NCBI RefSeq assembly: GCF_014197855.1 | Contig: NZ_JACIGJ010000005.1 | Span: 248,001-312,000, forward strand | DNA: 64,000 bases | Reading direction: 5' to 3' | DNA from: Roseospira marina | GTDB lineage: Bacteria; Pseudomonadota; Alphaproteobacteria; Rhodospirillales; Rhodospirillaceae | In this document: positions 42,326-50,940 of the stretch, one piece after another | Layout of the letters: each line of letters opens with the position of its first letter | Position numbering within the stretch: the first letter of the stretch is position 1 | Position numbers and translations under genes: made by a program | Notes under the pieces: model-generated | Told to the model about the DNA's origin: nothing | Seen by the model: the letters and a program-made list of their open reading frames with translations, nothing else | The model's database searches: none

Positions 42326-43252
42326 TTACGCGGGCACGGACGAGTCGGTGGGTTCGGCGGGGGCGGTGGCCTCGGGGTCCCGGGGCAGGGCGCCGATGGC
42401 GTCGACCCGCCGCCGCAGGGTGAGCCGGTCCAGGGACGCCAGGGGTAGGTTCACGAACAGGGCGATGCGGTTGTACAGCATGCGGAAGGTGTCGTTGAAC
42501 ACGGCGGCCGTGGCGGCGTCCGTTCCCGCGAAGGCGGCGGGATCGGGCACACCCCAGTGGGCCGTGATGGGTTGGCCCGGCCACACCGGACAGGGCTCGC
42601 CGGCCGCGTCGTCGCAGACGGTGAACACGAAATCCATCGCCGGCGCGTCCGGCTGGCCGAACACGTCCCAGCTCTTCGGGTGCAGGGCGTCCACCGGCAG
42701 GTTGGCGCGGCGCAGCACCGACAGGGCGTGTGGATGGACGGTGTCGCGCGGGTGGGAGCCGGCGGAGAACGCGCGGAATTGGCCCTTGCCCTCGCGGCTC
42801 AAAATGGCCTCGGCCATCTGGCTGCGGGCCGAATTGCCGCGGCACAGGAACAGGACGGTCAGGGGGGGCTCTCGGTCCGGTGCGCGCATGGTGGTCTCTC
42901 CCGTAGTGGAGGGGACGAACGGGTTGGGGGCGAACGGGGAAGGCGCGGGCGGATGGGCGCCCGGCATCGCGGCCGGACAGAACCCCGTCATGACACCGTG
43001 CCCGAGGGCTTCCAGAGCCGGGAGACTGGCCACGTAGAACAGCGTGCGGCCTTCGCGGCGGCTTTCGACCAGCCCCGCCGTGCGCATCTGGGTCAGGTGA
43101 AAGGACATGGTCGAGGGCGCCACGTCGCACCGGCGGGCCAGGTCGCCGGCCGGCACACCCTTGGCCCCGGCCCGCACCAGCGCCTGAAGAGCGCGGATGC
43201 GGGGTTCGGCGGCCAGGGCGGCCATCATATCGGCCATCAGCGTCGGGTTCAT
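42326..43252 (-). CDS. ArsR regulator fused to arsenate reductase
   Basis: A 308-residue fusion. Residues 1-95 form an ArsR winged helix (LAAEPRIRALQALVRAGAKGVPAGDLARRCDVAPSTMSFHLTQMRTAGLVESRREGRTLFYVA). A Pro-rich linker of about 35 residues follows. From residue 132 there is a low-molecular-weight phosphatase-type arsenate reductase: CX5R loop C137-R143 in LFLCRGNSARSQMAEAI, and the redox pair of Cys in VFTVCDDAAGEPCPVWPGQ, typical of thioredoxin-coupled ArsC. It senses As(III) and reduces As(V) for export by ACR3. The start at 43252 overlaps the operator at 43254. ArsR-ArsC fusions are known in other bacteria. Confidence 0.92.
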   Translation of the reverse strand: MNPTLMADMMAALAAEPRIRALQALVRAGAKGVPAGDLARRCDVAPSTMSFHLTQMRTAGLVESRREGRTLFYVASLPALEALGHGVMTGFCPAAMPGAHPPAPSPFAPNPFVPSTTGETTMRAPDREPPLTVLFLCRGNSARSQMAEAILSREGKGQFRAFSAGSHPRDTVHPHALSVLRRANLPVDALHPKSWDVFGQPDAPAMDFVFTVCDDAAGEPCPVWPGQPITAHWGVPDPAAFAGTDAATAAVFNDTFRMLYNRIALFVNLPLASLDRLTLRRRVDAIGALPRDPEATAPAEPTDSSVPA

Positions 43253-43253
43253 G

Positions 43254-43271
43254 TTTCGACTATGATCGAAA
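43254..43271. promoter_or_regulatory. Candidate ArsR operator
   Basis: TTTCGA-N6-TCGAAA (43254-43259 and 43266-43271) is a perfect dyad one base before the ArsR-ArsC start codon, where a ribosome site would be. A looser ATTTC/GAAAT pair lies about 20 bases further upstream. The position fits autorepression that blocks both transcription and leader access. Confidence 0.6.
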
Positions 43272-43367
43272 CGACCGGCGCCGTCCACTCTATTTCTATG
43301 AAACTCGAAATATGAAGCGCGCGGTGCCGGCGCCGAGGTGCCGGCGACCAAAATCAGGCGGTTCGGG

Positions 43368-44294
43368 TCAGGCGGCCAGGGAGAGGGCCCTGGGGCCCGC
43401 CGTCTCGGCGACGGTGGCCATGGTCTTCGTCAGGGTCGCGCGCTCGGTCTCGGTCAGCGGCAGCAGCGGCGCGCGCACCGGGCCACCGACCCAACCGCGC
43501 AGGTCCATCATGGCCTTGGTGGTCTGCGGCTGTCCGAAGGCGCGGCACAGCTCGCGCAGCGGGAACCACACCTGGTTCAGGGACCGGGCGGTGTCGAACT
43601 GCCCCGACACCAGCGCCTTGTAAGTCCCTTGGATGATCTCGGGCAGGGCGCAGCTGTTGGTCGAGCTGAAGCCGTCGAAGCCGGTAGCGATGGGGCCGAG
43701 CATGGCCAGATCGGACGCCGCCAGAACGCGGATCTTGCCGCCCACGCGGCCGACGATGCGGTCCACCGTCGTGGGGTTCAGGTCGCCCTGCTTCAGCGCG
43801 ACCACGCCGGGGATGTCGGACAGCGCCTCGATCAGCGACGGCGACAGGGTGATCCCGATCCCAGGCGCGTTGTAGATCATGATGCCGATCTTGGAGTGCG
43901 TGGCCATCTGCTTGAAATACGCCTGGATGTGGCCTTCGGTCACTTCGGAGACATAGGGCGCCGTGACCATCGGCAGCCCGCCCAGATCGGAGGCCAGGGT
44001 GGTCAAGTCGCGGCAGACGCGGGGATCGGAGGCGGCGGAGCAGAGCAGCAGTGGCACCCGGTCTCCGGCGATGTCCACGGCCGTGCGGAACAGGTCCGCG
44101 CGCTCCTCGGTGGTCATGGCGGGGAATTCGCCGTAGGTGCCGCCGATCAGCACGCCATCGAAGCCCATGCCGATGACGCGCTCCATGTTGGTCGCCAGGG
44201 CCTCCTTGTTCAGCGCGCCGTCGGCGGTGAAGGGCGTCACGCAGATGTTGAACAGGCCCTTGGAGCGCTCAAAGGCTTCGTCGGTGGTCTTCAT
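43368..44294 (-). CDS. Dihydrodipicolinate synthase family lyase/aldolase
   Basis: A 308-residue class I aldolase-fold enzyme of the DapA/N-acetylneuraminate lyase family. The keto-acid motif is GGTYGEFPAMTTEER (about residues 51-65), the Tyr is Y141 in MIYNAPGIGI and the Schiff-base Lys is K168 in GVVALKQGDLN. GGTYGE instead of GTTGE and the catabolic context argue against lysine biosynthesis. Members of this group condense or cleave 2-oxo acids such as pyruvate with an aldehyde, or remove water or ammonia. It is the last gene of the 43.4-51.8 kb minus-strand array, 6 bp after the amidotransferase gene. Confidence 0.88.
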   Translation of the reverse strand: MKTTDEAFERSKGLFNICVTPFTADGALNKEALATNMERVIGMGFDGVLIGGTYGEFPAMTTEERADLFRTAVDIAGDRVPLLLCSAASDPRVCRDLTTLASDLGGLPMVTAPYVSEVTEGHIQAYFKQMATHSKIGIMIYNAPGIGITLSPSLIEALSDIPGVVALKQGDLNPTTVDRIVGRVGGKIRVLAASDLAMLGPIATGFDGFSSTNSCALPEIIQGTYKALVSGQFDTARSLNQVWFPLRELCRAFGQPQTTKAMMDLRGWVGGPVRAPLLPLTETERATLTKTMATVAETAGPRALSLAA

Positions 44295-44300
44295 GGCACA

Positions 44301-45695
44301 TCAGTCCTTGCGAGAGGGGGAAGGGGAGGCCGCCGCGAGGTCGGCGCGCCGTTGGGCGCGGACGCGGGCGGCCTGAAGTAGGGTCGTGAAGGCGGGATGG
44401 GGGCGGTGTGGCGACCCGGTCAGTTCCGGGTGGCCCTGGATGCCCAGGAAGAAGGGATGGCCCGGCCGGTCCACCACATCGACGACGGTGCTGTCTTCGC
44501 CCAGCGCGGACAGGGCCAGCCCCGCCGCCCGCAACGGGTCCCACAGCGCCGGCGCGAGGTGGTAGCGATGGTGCATGCGTTCGGCCCCCTGGGCGTCCTG
44601 GTAGACCCGTTCGGTCAGGCCGCCCGGCTGGACGCGGAAGGTGCGCCGCCCCAGGCGGTGCCACGGGTGCTTCTGCGCGTTCCGCAAGGTGACGAAGGTC
44701 CGGGGGTCGGCGTCGGGAGCGACCTCCTCCAGGTGCGCGCCGGGGTAGCCCAAGCGCGCGCGGACAAAGGCCGTGACCATGGTCTGCATGCCGAAGCAAC
44801 AGCCCAGGATCGGGGTTCCGGTGGCCAGGGCCGCGCCCGCGAGGGCGATCTGGCCGTCGACCTGGCTGTTGTCGCAGCCACCGGGCAGTACGATGGCGTC
44901 GGCGGTGCGGGCCAGCGCCTCGGCGTCGGGGACCGTCAGCCCCCGCGGCGAGGCGATCCACGGTTCCAGCGCGAGGCCGAGCCGGTCGCCGGCATCGCCC
45001 AGGCTGGCGGTCACCGCGGGATAGACGGTGGTCAGGTGCGGGGCCTCGCCGACCACCAGCACACGCGGCGGCGGTGACGCCGGAGCGGGCGGCCGGGCGG
45101 GGACCTCGGGCCGGCCCAGCGGCCCCAGGTCCCCGATGGCGGCGTCGGTGTCCGCCTCGATCCGATGGAAGCGTCCGAAGCCGTCGCGCCGCCAGGTTCC
45201 CAGGCGCGGGGCGCCCTTCGGTGGCAGGGCGGCCGGCACGCGGGCAGGGTCCAGCCGGACGGCGTCCAGGTGGTCCTCATGCACCACGACCCGCACATGG
45301 ATGGCCGGGCCGTTCCACCGCGCGGCAAGACGGCTTCGCAGGTCGGGCGGGATCGGGCCGGTGGGCTGGAAGACCACCGCCGGGCCGACCGGGATGGTGT
45401 CCGGATCGCCGATGTCCAGGGCGGGGTGGGCGGTCAGGCCGGCCAGACGCTCCGGCCAGAGCCACAGCGCGTCCATCAACCGCTCACCGGTGATGGGAAC
45501 GTGCTGGCATCCGCCCGGTCCGGGCCCCGGGCCCGACCGAAGGCGCCGGATCGGCAGCGGGACCGTCATCCAGGCCTGAACGAACGCATGCAGCGCGGCG
45601 GCAACCACGCCGCCATCCGCGCGCTCCGACAGCGCGCGGGCAGGGAGGCCGGGACCCGGGACATGGTCCAGCAGGATCAAGGGCGGTGTCATCAT
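44301..45695 (-). CDS. CTP-synthase-C-terminal-like glutamine amidotransferase with unknown N-terminal half
   Basis: A 464-residue protein in two parts. From about residue 210 it is a class I amidotransferase domain related to the end of CTP synthase: RVLVVGEAPHLTTVYPAV, AIVLPGGCDNSQVDGQIALAG, nucleophile elbow ILGCCFGMQTMVTAF, and His-Glu in FLGIQGHPELTG. The catalytic triad therefore looks complete. Residues 1-209 (ILLDHVPGPGLPARALSERA, AVVFQPTGPIPPDLRSRLAARW, HVRVVVHEDHLDAV) match no family I know; there is no synthetase domain. It may hydrolyse a gamma-glutamyl-like or amide bond of the substrate. It lies between the aldolase-like and M24 genes. Confidence 0.7.
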   Translation of the reverse strand: MMTPPLILLDHVPGPGLPARALSERADGGVVAAALHAFVQAWMTVPLPIRRLRSGPGPGPGGCQHVPITGERLMDALWLWPERLAGLTAHPALDIGDPDTIPVGPAVVFQPTGPIPPDLRSRLAARWNGPAIHVRVVVHEDHLDAVRLDPARVPAALPPKGAPRLGTWRRDGFGRFHRIEADTDAAIGDLGPLGRPEVPARPPAPASPPPRVLVVGEAPHLTTVYPAVTASLGDAGDRLGLALEPWIASPRGLTVPDAEALARTADAIVLPGGCDNSQVDGQIALAGAALATGTPILGCCFGMQTMVTAFVRARLGYPGAHLEEVAPDADPRTFVTLRNAQKHPWHRLGRRTFRVQPGGLTERVYQDAQGAERMHHRYHLAPALWDPLRAAGLALSALGEDSTVVDVVDRPGHPFFLGIQGHPELTGSPHRPHPAFTTLLQAARVRAQRRADLAAASPSPSRKD

Positions 45696-45707
45696 GGGAC
45701 GATCCGG

Positions 45708-46877
45708 TCAGATCACCCGCAGATCGCGGGGGATGGTGCCCAGGGCGCGGTAACCGTCCTCGGTCACCACAACGGTTTCGCTGACGCCGACCGTATAGGC
45801 GCCGTACAGCCGCAGGGCGGGTGGAACATGGAAGACCATGCCGGGCTTCAGCTCGGTCTTGATGCCCGTAAACAGGCTGGCCACCTGCCACTCGCCCCAA
45901 TCGGGGGCGAAGGAGATGCCGACGCTGTAGCCCGTGCGCTTGCGGTAGGCGTCGGTGTAGCCCGCCGCGTCGATCACCGCCTGCGCGGCCTCGTGCACCT
46001 GTTCGCAGGTGTTGCCCGGCTTCATGGCGCCCAGGGCGGCGTCGAGCGCGCGCTGGCAGGCGTCCATCATGCGCAGGGCGTCGTCCGGCGGGGTGCCCAG
46101 CCAGGCGGAACGCATCAGAACGGCATGATAGCGATCGTGGCAGGCGGCCATTTCCAAGAACACCGGATCCCCGGCCTCGAACCGGCGCCGCTTCCAGGTG
46201 CCATGCGGCACGCCGCTGCGCGGGCCGCTGGAGGCCAGAGGCTCCATGCCCAGGTATTCCGAACCGGCACGCACGGCCGCTTCCAGCATGGCGGCGACCA
46301 TGTCGTTTTCCGTCGCGCCCGCCGTGATGGCGTCGTAGCCCGCCGCGATGCCCGCGTCCACATAGCGGGCGGCCTGGGCGATCTTCGCCACCTCTTCCGG
46401 GGATTTCACCGCGCGCAGGCTTTCGATCACGCCGGCCGCGTCCACCATGTCCCCGAGCGTGCCCTGAAGGGTCTCGTAGACGCCGATCGGCAGGAACCAG
46501 CCCCGTTTGTCGATGCCGACCTTGCCGGTGGGGCCGGCGGCCTTCCGGGTGATGTCGCTCAGCAGGGCCAGCGGATCGTCGCCGTCGCCATAGGCCACGA
46601 GATCGTCGAGGTAGGTGTTGGCGCGACAGTTCATCGATTCCAACTGGCGGACGATGAACCGGGGCTCGCCGCTCACCGGCAGCACCAGGGCCTGGAAGGT
46701 GTAGTAGCCCGGGGTCTGCTGGCCCGTCAGATAGAAGATGTTCTCCGGTCCGGTCACGACCATCACATCAATACCGCGCGCCGCCAGGGCGGCACGGGCG
46801 GCGGTGACGCGGCCGTCGAACACGGCGCGGGAAAAGGCGGCTTCCTGACCCAGGTGGACAGCGGGGGCGCCGGTCAT
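45708..46877 (-). CDS. M24-fold hydrolase, creatinase/ectoine hydrolase (DoeA)-like
   Basis: A 389-residue protein of the M24 (pita-bread) family. The N-terminal domain has IDVMVVTGPENIFYLTGQQTPGYY. In the C-terminal domain the metal ligands of aminopeptidases are replaced (VFLEMAACHDRYHAVLMRSAWLG), while GYSVGISFAPDWGEW matches the creatinase/DoeA branch, which opens cyclic amidines or guanidines without metal. The probable catalytic His is in SGVPHGTW. Ectoine, creatine or another cyclic amide could be the substrate; the neighbours do not settle it. GGAGG precedes the start at 46877, which overlaps the racemase stop by four bases. Confidence 0.85.
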   Translation of the reverse strand: MTGAPAVHLGQEAAFSRAVFDGRVTAARAALAARGIDVMVVTGPENIFYLTGQQTPGYYTFQALVLPVSGEPRFIVRQLESMNCRANTYLDDLVAYGDGDDPLALLSDITRKAAGPTGKVGIDKRGWFLPIGVYETLQGTLGDMVDAAGVIESLRAVKSPEEVAKIAQAARYVDAGIAAGYDAITAGATENDMVAAMLEAAVRAGSEYLGMEPLASSGPRSGVPHGTWKRRRFEAGDPVFLEMAACHDRYHAVLMRSAWLGTPPDDALRMMDACQRALDAALGAMKPGNTCEQVHEAAQAVIDAAGYTDAYRKRTGYSVGISFAPDWGEWQVASLFTGIKTELKPGMVFHVPPALRLYGAYTVGVSETVVVTEDGYRALGTIPRDLRVI

Positions 46878-48067
46878 GGTGTAACCTCCAGAATGGGAGT
46901 GAGGGCGGGCAGGGACAGCGTCAGGCCGAGGCCAGGGCCGGACGGCAGGCGGACGCGGCCGTCGCCGCCGTCGTAATCCAGGCCGTCTGGGCCGTCGTCG
47001 TTCGGGCCGTCGTCGTTCGCGGTGTGGGCGGGGTCGTCGATCAGGCCGTCGGCGCCGTAGAGTTCGTTGCCGTGGGTGCCCAGGGCCACGGCGCAGTGGG
47101 CGATGGCGGCGGTGGCGAGGGCGCCCTCGTTCATCTGACCGACCATGACCCGGATTCCGGCGGCTTTCAGGGCGCGGGCGGCGGCGATCAGGGGCCGGAT
47201 GCCGCCGGTCTTCACCAGCTTCAGGTGACCGGCCAGACCGGTTTCGCCCTCGTCTCCCAGGGCGGCGAGTCGCTCGACGTCCGGCCACGATCCGAGGGAT
47301 TCGTCCAGCATGATCGGGAGCGAATGGGGCTTGGCGCGTTCGGCGAGGGTCCGCAGCCCGGCCCAGTCGTTCGCGGGCAGGGGCTGTTCCAGATAGTCCA
47401 GCCCCACTTCGCCCAGGGCGGGAAGGGCCGCGGTGGCCGTCTCCCGGTTCCATTGGCCGTTGGCATCGGCGGAGAGGGCGACGCGCGGGCCGAAGGCCTC
47501 CCGTAGCGCGCGCAGGCGGGCCAGATCGTGCGCCAGCGGGGCGACGCCCACGCGCAGCTTCAGTGTGGTGAACCCGCGCGCCACATAGGCGCTGGCCCGC
47601 TCCATCAGCGTGGCGTCGTCGCACCAGAACAGAGTCTGATTGGTCTCGGCGGCGGCCCGCCCGGTTGGAGCGTCAGCCGGGTCTTTTACGCCGGCCAGCA
47701 GGGCATGCAGGGGCACGCCGGCGCGCCGGGCCACCCAGTCATGCAGGGTCTGGTCCAGCAGGGCGCGAACCAGCGCCGGCGCGGTGGTGTCGGCGTGGAC
47801 GTGGTCGAGCAGAGCCTCGGGCGGCGCGGACCAGTCGAGGGCCGGGAGGAACGCGCCCACCTCCGCCATCACCCGCGCGGGATCAAGGCCGCTCAGGTAC
47901 GCGATGTTGATCCGAATTCCGCCCACGCCAAGGGGCTCGCCGCGCCGCTCCAGCACCAAGTACAGCTCCTCCAGCCCCGTGACGGGGCCGGAGGACGCGG
48001 TGTGCAGAACCCGGTCGGGCGCGTAATGCAGGCATGCCTTGAACACGCGAACGCGGGTGGGCGTCAT
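46874..48067 (-). CDS. Enolase-superfamily racemase (mandelate racemase/dipeptide epimerase type)
   Basis: A 397-residue member of the mandelate racemase/muconate-lactonising group. The first catalytic Lys region is FTTLKLRVGVAP, metal ligands are Asp of ALSADANGQWN, Glu of YLEQPLPAND and Asp of IMLDESLGSW, and the second Lys is in LKLVKTGGI. This lysine pair fits N-acyl amino acid racemases, dipeptide epimerases and related enzymes. It overlaps the M20 gene (ATGA at 48064) and the M24 gene (46874-46877), so the three are translated together. Acidic residues near the C-terminus (TANDDGPNDDGPDGLDYDGG) form an unusual insertion. Confidence 0.85.
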   Translation of the reverse strand: MTPTRVRVFKACLHYAPDRVLHTASSGPVTGLEELYLVLERRGEPLGVGGIRINIAYLSGLDPARVMAEVGAFLPALDWSAPPEALLDHVHADTTAPALVRALLDQTLHDWVARRAGVPLHALLAGVKDPADAPTGRAAAETNQTLFWCDDATLMERASAYVARGFTTLKLRVGVAPLAHDLARLRALREAFGPRVALSADANGQWNRETATAALPALGEVGLDYLEQPLPANDWAGLRTLAERAKPHSLPIMLDESLGSWPDVERLAALGDEGETGLAGHLKLVKTGGIRPLIAAARALKAAGIRVMVGQMNEGALATAAIAHCAVALGTHGNELYGADGLIDDPAHTANDDGPNDDGPDGLDYDGGDGRVRLPSGPGLGLTLSLPALTPILEVTP

Positions 48068-49233
48068 GCCCCGACGCTCCGCATCATGCGCAAGGCCACG
48101 TCCCGATAGATCAGGCTGGCGGACACGAACTCGTTGATGGGCACGTACTCGTTCGGCTTGTGCGCGATGGCGAGCGACCCGGGCCCGATGACGGTGCCCT
48201 GCGCGCCCAGGGAGCGGAAGTGGACCAGATCGCAGCCGCCCTGGAAGCCGCCGGGCTCGTTGTTCGTCACGCCGTGGGCGTGGCCCGCGTCCAGCGAGGC
48301 CTGGACGATGGGATGGGACCGGTCGGTCTCGGTGGCGGCGCCGGTGGTGGGCTGATAGCCGACGATCTCCGCCCGCACGCCGAATTCGGCGCGGGCGGTG
48401 TCGAGCAGCGCCTGGAACTCGCGCTTGACGGCCTCTTCGTCCTCGCCAGGAACCATGCGGCGATCGAGCATGAACTCGCAGGCGTCCGGGACGATGTTGT
48501 CGGCCAGGCCGCCCTTGACCCGCACGATGGTCAGGCTGGCGTTGCCGACCAGCGGGTGGCAGCGCTTGCAGATGTGGGTGTGGTGGTGATCCTCCAGCAG
48601 GCCCATCAGCCGGGCCGCCTTGAAGATGGCGTTCTCGCCCAGATCGGGTGTGCCGGAGTGGGCGGTCTCGCCATGCACCCGGACGATCGGGCGCAAACTG
48701 CCCTTATGCGCGGTCACGGTGCCGTTGGAGGTCGGCTCCCCGATCACCACCAGATCGACCGGCGGCTTGTCTTTGGCCACCAGGTGCTTGGCGCCCCGGC
48801 TTTCGGTTTCCTCGTCGGCGACGAAGGCGGCCATCAGCGTGCCCGACCAGGACGCGCGATCGGCGGCCAGCATGTGCATGGCCTCGATCATGGCGACGAT
48901 CGGCCCCTTGGCGTCGCAGGCGCCGCGGCCGTACAGGCGGCCGTCGCGCTCGTGCAGGCGGAACGGGTCGGTGGTCCATTGTCCCCCCGCCGGCACCACG
49001 TCGATGTGCGAGTTGAAGGCGAAGGTGGGACCGGACCCGTTCGACAGGGTGGCGATCACGTTACTCCGCCCCGGCATGAACTCGTCGCGCCGCGTTTCAA
49101 AACCGGCCTCGGCCAGCAGCGTATCGAGATAGGCTGCCGCCTCCACCTCGCGTCCGGGCGGGTTCTCGGTATTGAACGACACCAGGGTTTCCAGGGAAGA
49201 CGTCATGCGGTCCGGATTGGGCGTGGTCGACAT
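48064..49233 (-). CDS. M20-family hydrolase, ArgE/DapE-like
   Basis: A 389-residue zinc peptidase/deacylase. Metal ligands are His of FNSHIDVVPAGG, Asp of RGACDAKGPIVAMI, the Glu pair of AFVADEETESRG, and Asp/Glu-region VVIGEPTS. The lid domain is around VRVHGETAHSGTPDLGENAI. It would release an acyl group or hydrolyse a dipeptide-like amide, for example turning an N-acyl amino acid into the free amino acid for the aminotransferase. The start at 49233 is favoured over 49281 because homology begins soon after MSTTPNPDRM; a weak AAGG precedes it. The racemase gene follows with a four-base overlap. Confidence 0.88.
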   Translation of the reverse strand: MSTTPNPDRMTSSLETLVSFNTENPPGREVEAAAYLDTLLAEAGFETRRDEFMPGRSNVIATLSNGSGPTFAFNSHIDVVPAGGQWTTDPFRLHERDGRLYGRGACDAKGPIVAMIEAMHMLAADRASWSGTLMAAFVADEETESRGAKHLVAKDKPPVDLVVIGEPTSNGTVTAHKGSLRPIVRVHGETAHSGTPDLGENAIFKAARLMGLLEDHHHTHICKRCHPLVGNASLTIVRVKGGLADNIVPDACEFMLDRRMVPGEDEEAVKREFQALLDTARAEFGVRAEIVGYQPTTGAATETDRSHPIVQASLDAGHAHGVTNNEPGGFQGGCDLVHFRSLGAQGTVIGPGSLAIAHKPNEYVPINEFVSASLIYRDVALRMMRSVGA

Positions 49234-49301
49234 GGGGGCTGCCTTAACGGGAGGGAGGTGGGGACGGGGGCCGGCCGTCATGGACCGACGGCCTGGGGCG
49301 G

Positions 49302-50096
49302 TCAGTGCAGAATCTGGTCCAGGAACGCGCGCGTGCGGGGGCTGCCCGTGCCGGAGAAGAACTGTTCGGTGGGCCGTGCCTCGACGACCTCGCCCTGCTC
49401 CATGAACACGATCTGATCGGCGGCGCGCCGGGCGAAGGCCAACTCGTGGGTGACGCAGATCGAGGTCATGCCGCCCTGGCTGAGCTCGGTCATGACGTCC
49501 AGCACCTCGCGGATCATTTCCGGGTCCAGGGCGGAGGTCGGCTCGTCGTACAGCATCGCCATGGGGTCCATGGCCAGGGCGCGGGCGATGGCTACCCGCT
49601 GCTGCTGGCCGCCGGACAACTCGTCCGGATAGGAGTCTGCCTTGTCGGGAATGCGCACCTTTTCCAGCAGCGCGAGGGCGCGGTCGTGGGCCTCCAGGCG
49701 CGGTACGCCCTTCACCTTCATGGGCGCCAGCATGATGTTCTCGACGGCGGACAGGTGCTGGAACAGCTCGAAGTTCTGGAACACCATCGCGACCTGCCGG
49801 CGAATACGGTAGGCGTCGCGAACGACCGTGCCGATTTCCTGATTGTTGAACAGGATGGAGCCCTCGTTGATCGGCTCCAGCAGGTTCAGGCAGCGCAGCA
49901 GGGTGGATTTGCCCGATCCAGACGGCCCGATGAGAACGGTGGTCGAGCCGGTCGGCACCGTCAGGTCGATGCTCTTGAGGGCCTGAAACGTCCCGAAGGA
50001 CTTGTACAGGCTTCGCACCTGATACAGCAGCGGCGCGCTGGCCTTGGCCGATCCGGGGGGCACGGTGGTCGCGGGCGCGGTGGCGGCATGGGTCAT
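49302..50096 (-). CDS. Polar amino acid ABC transporter ATPase
   Basis: A 264-residue ABC ATPase of the GlnQ/HisP group. Walker A is GPSGSGKSTLLRCLN, the Q-loop is VAMVFQNFELFQHLSA, the signature LSGGQQQRVAIARALAM and Walker B MLYDEPTSALDPEMI. The first 30 residues are a Pro/Ala-rich tail not usual in the family. It forms an importer with the permease 13 bp upstream and the binding protein at 50941. No second permease is found, so the permease probably acts as a homodimer. Confidence 0.92.
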   Translation of the reverse strand: MTHAATAPATTVPPGSAKASAPLLYQVRSLYKSFGTFQALKSIDLTVPTGSTTVLIGPSGSGKSTLLRCLNLLEPINEGSILFNNQEIGTVVRDAYRIRRQVAMVFQNFELFQHLSAVENIMLAPMKVKGVPRLEAHDRALALLEKVRIPDKADSYPDELSGGQQQRVAIARALAMDPMAMLYDEPTSALDPEMIREVLDVMTELSQGGMTSICVTHELAFARRAADQIVFMEQGEVVEARPTEQFFSGTGSPRTRAFLDQILH

Positions 50097-50109
50097 GGCG
50101 GGTCTCCCC

Positions 50110-50844
50110 TCAGGCGCCGGTGTTGGCGGTCATGCCCAGCAGCCGCTGGGTCAGGCTTTTGCCCTTGGTCGCGCCGGCGTTGCCCCGGCGCGGATTCACC
50201 TTTCGCTCCAGCCAAGACTGGCCGAACATGAACAGGGTGGTCATGGCCAGGTAGAACACCCCGGCGGCGGTCAGCGCCTCGAAATAGCGGAAGTTGGCGC
50301 TGGCGGTCTGGTTGGCGGTCAGCAGCAGATCCTCGACGCCGATCACGGAGACCAGGGCGGACAGCTTCAGCATGCCCAGGAACTGGTTGCCGATCGGCGG
50401 AATGACCGTGCGCAGGGCCTGGGGCAGCACGATATGGCGCATCACCTGCCAGTTCTTCATGCCGAGCGACCGTCCGGCGGTGCGCTGCCCCTTGCCTACG
50501 GCTTCGATGCCCGAGCGGAAGATTTCGGCAATGTAGGCCGCTTCGTTCAGGGCCAGCGCCAGAACGGCGCTGGTGAACCCGGAAAACAGGATGCCCATGG
50601 CGGGCAGAACGTTGAAAATAAAGATGATCTGGAACAGGACCGGCGTTCCCCGAAACAGCCACAGATAGGCCACGATGAGAACGTTGAGCCCGGGGCGGTT
50701 CCATTCCTGGCCCAGGGCGATGAGCAAGCCGATCAGCATGCCCCACGCCATGGACACCAGGGTAATCATCAAGGTCATGCCCGCCGCGTGCAGGAAGGAC
50801 GCGGAAACCAGGTAGTCAAGTATGAGGTCCGGGGAGTCGAACAT
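50110..50844 (-). CDS. Polar amino acid ABC transporter permease
   Basis: A 244-residue HisM/GlnP-type permease. The segments SASFLHAAGMTLMITLVSMAW and LWLFRGTPVLFQIIFIFNVLPAM, the coupling loop EAVGKGQRTAGRSLGMKNWQVMRHIVLPQALRTVIPPIGNQFLGMLK (with the EAA-type motif) and FEALTAAGVFYLAMTTLFMF are characteristic. It forms the channel in the inner membrane. The gene lies between the ATPase and the binding-protein gene on the same strand. Confidence 0.92.
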   Translation of the reverse strand: MFDSPDLILDYLVSASFLHAAGMTLMITLVSMAWGMLIGLLIALGQEWNRPGLNVLIVAYLWLFRGTPVLFQIIFIFNVLPAMGILFSGFTSAVLALALNEAAYIAEIFRSGIEAVGKGQRTAGRSLGMKNWQVMRHIVLPQALRTVIPPIGNQFLGMLKLSALVSVIGVEDLLLTANQTASANFRYFEALTAAGVFYLAMTTLFMFGQSWLERKVNPRRGNAGATKGKSLTQRLLGMTANTGA

Positions 50845-50940
50845 GGTGGCGCTCTCCTTGGCATCCCGGTGGGCGTCGCGCGACGGGACCGGAGCGGACC
50901 GGGCCGATGGGCCGAGTCCGTCCGGCGTGACCCGGCCGGT

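Noticed and set aside
47000-47050. Acidic repeats near the racemase C-terminus as a frameshift
   Set aside because: The frame stays open through the segment and the conserved motifs before it, and the stop sits at the normal overlap with the next gene, so it reads as an insertion.
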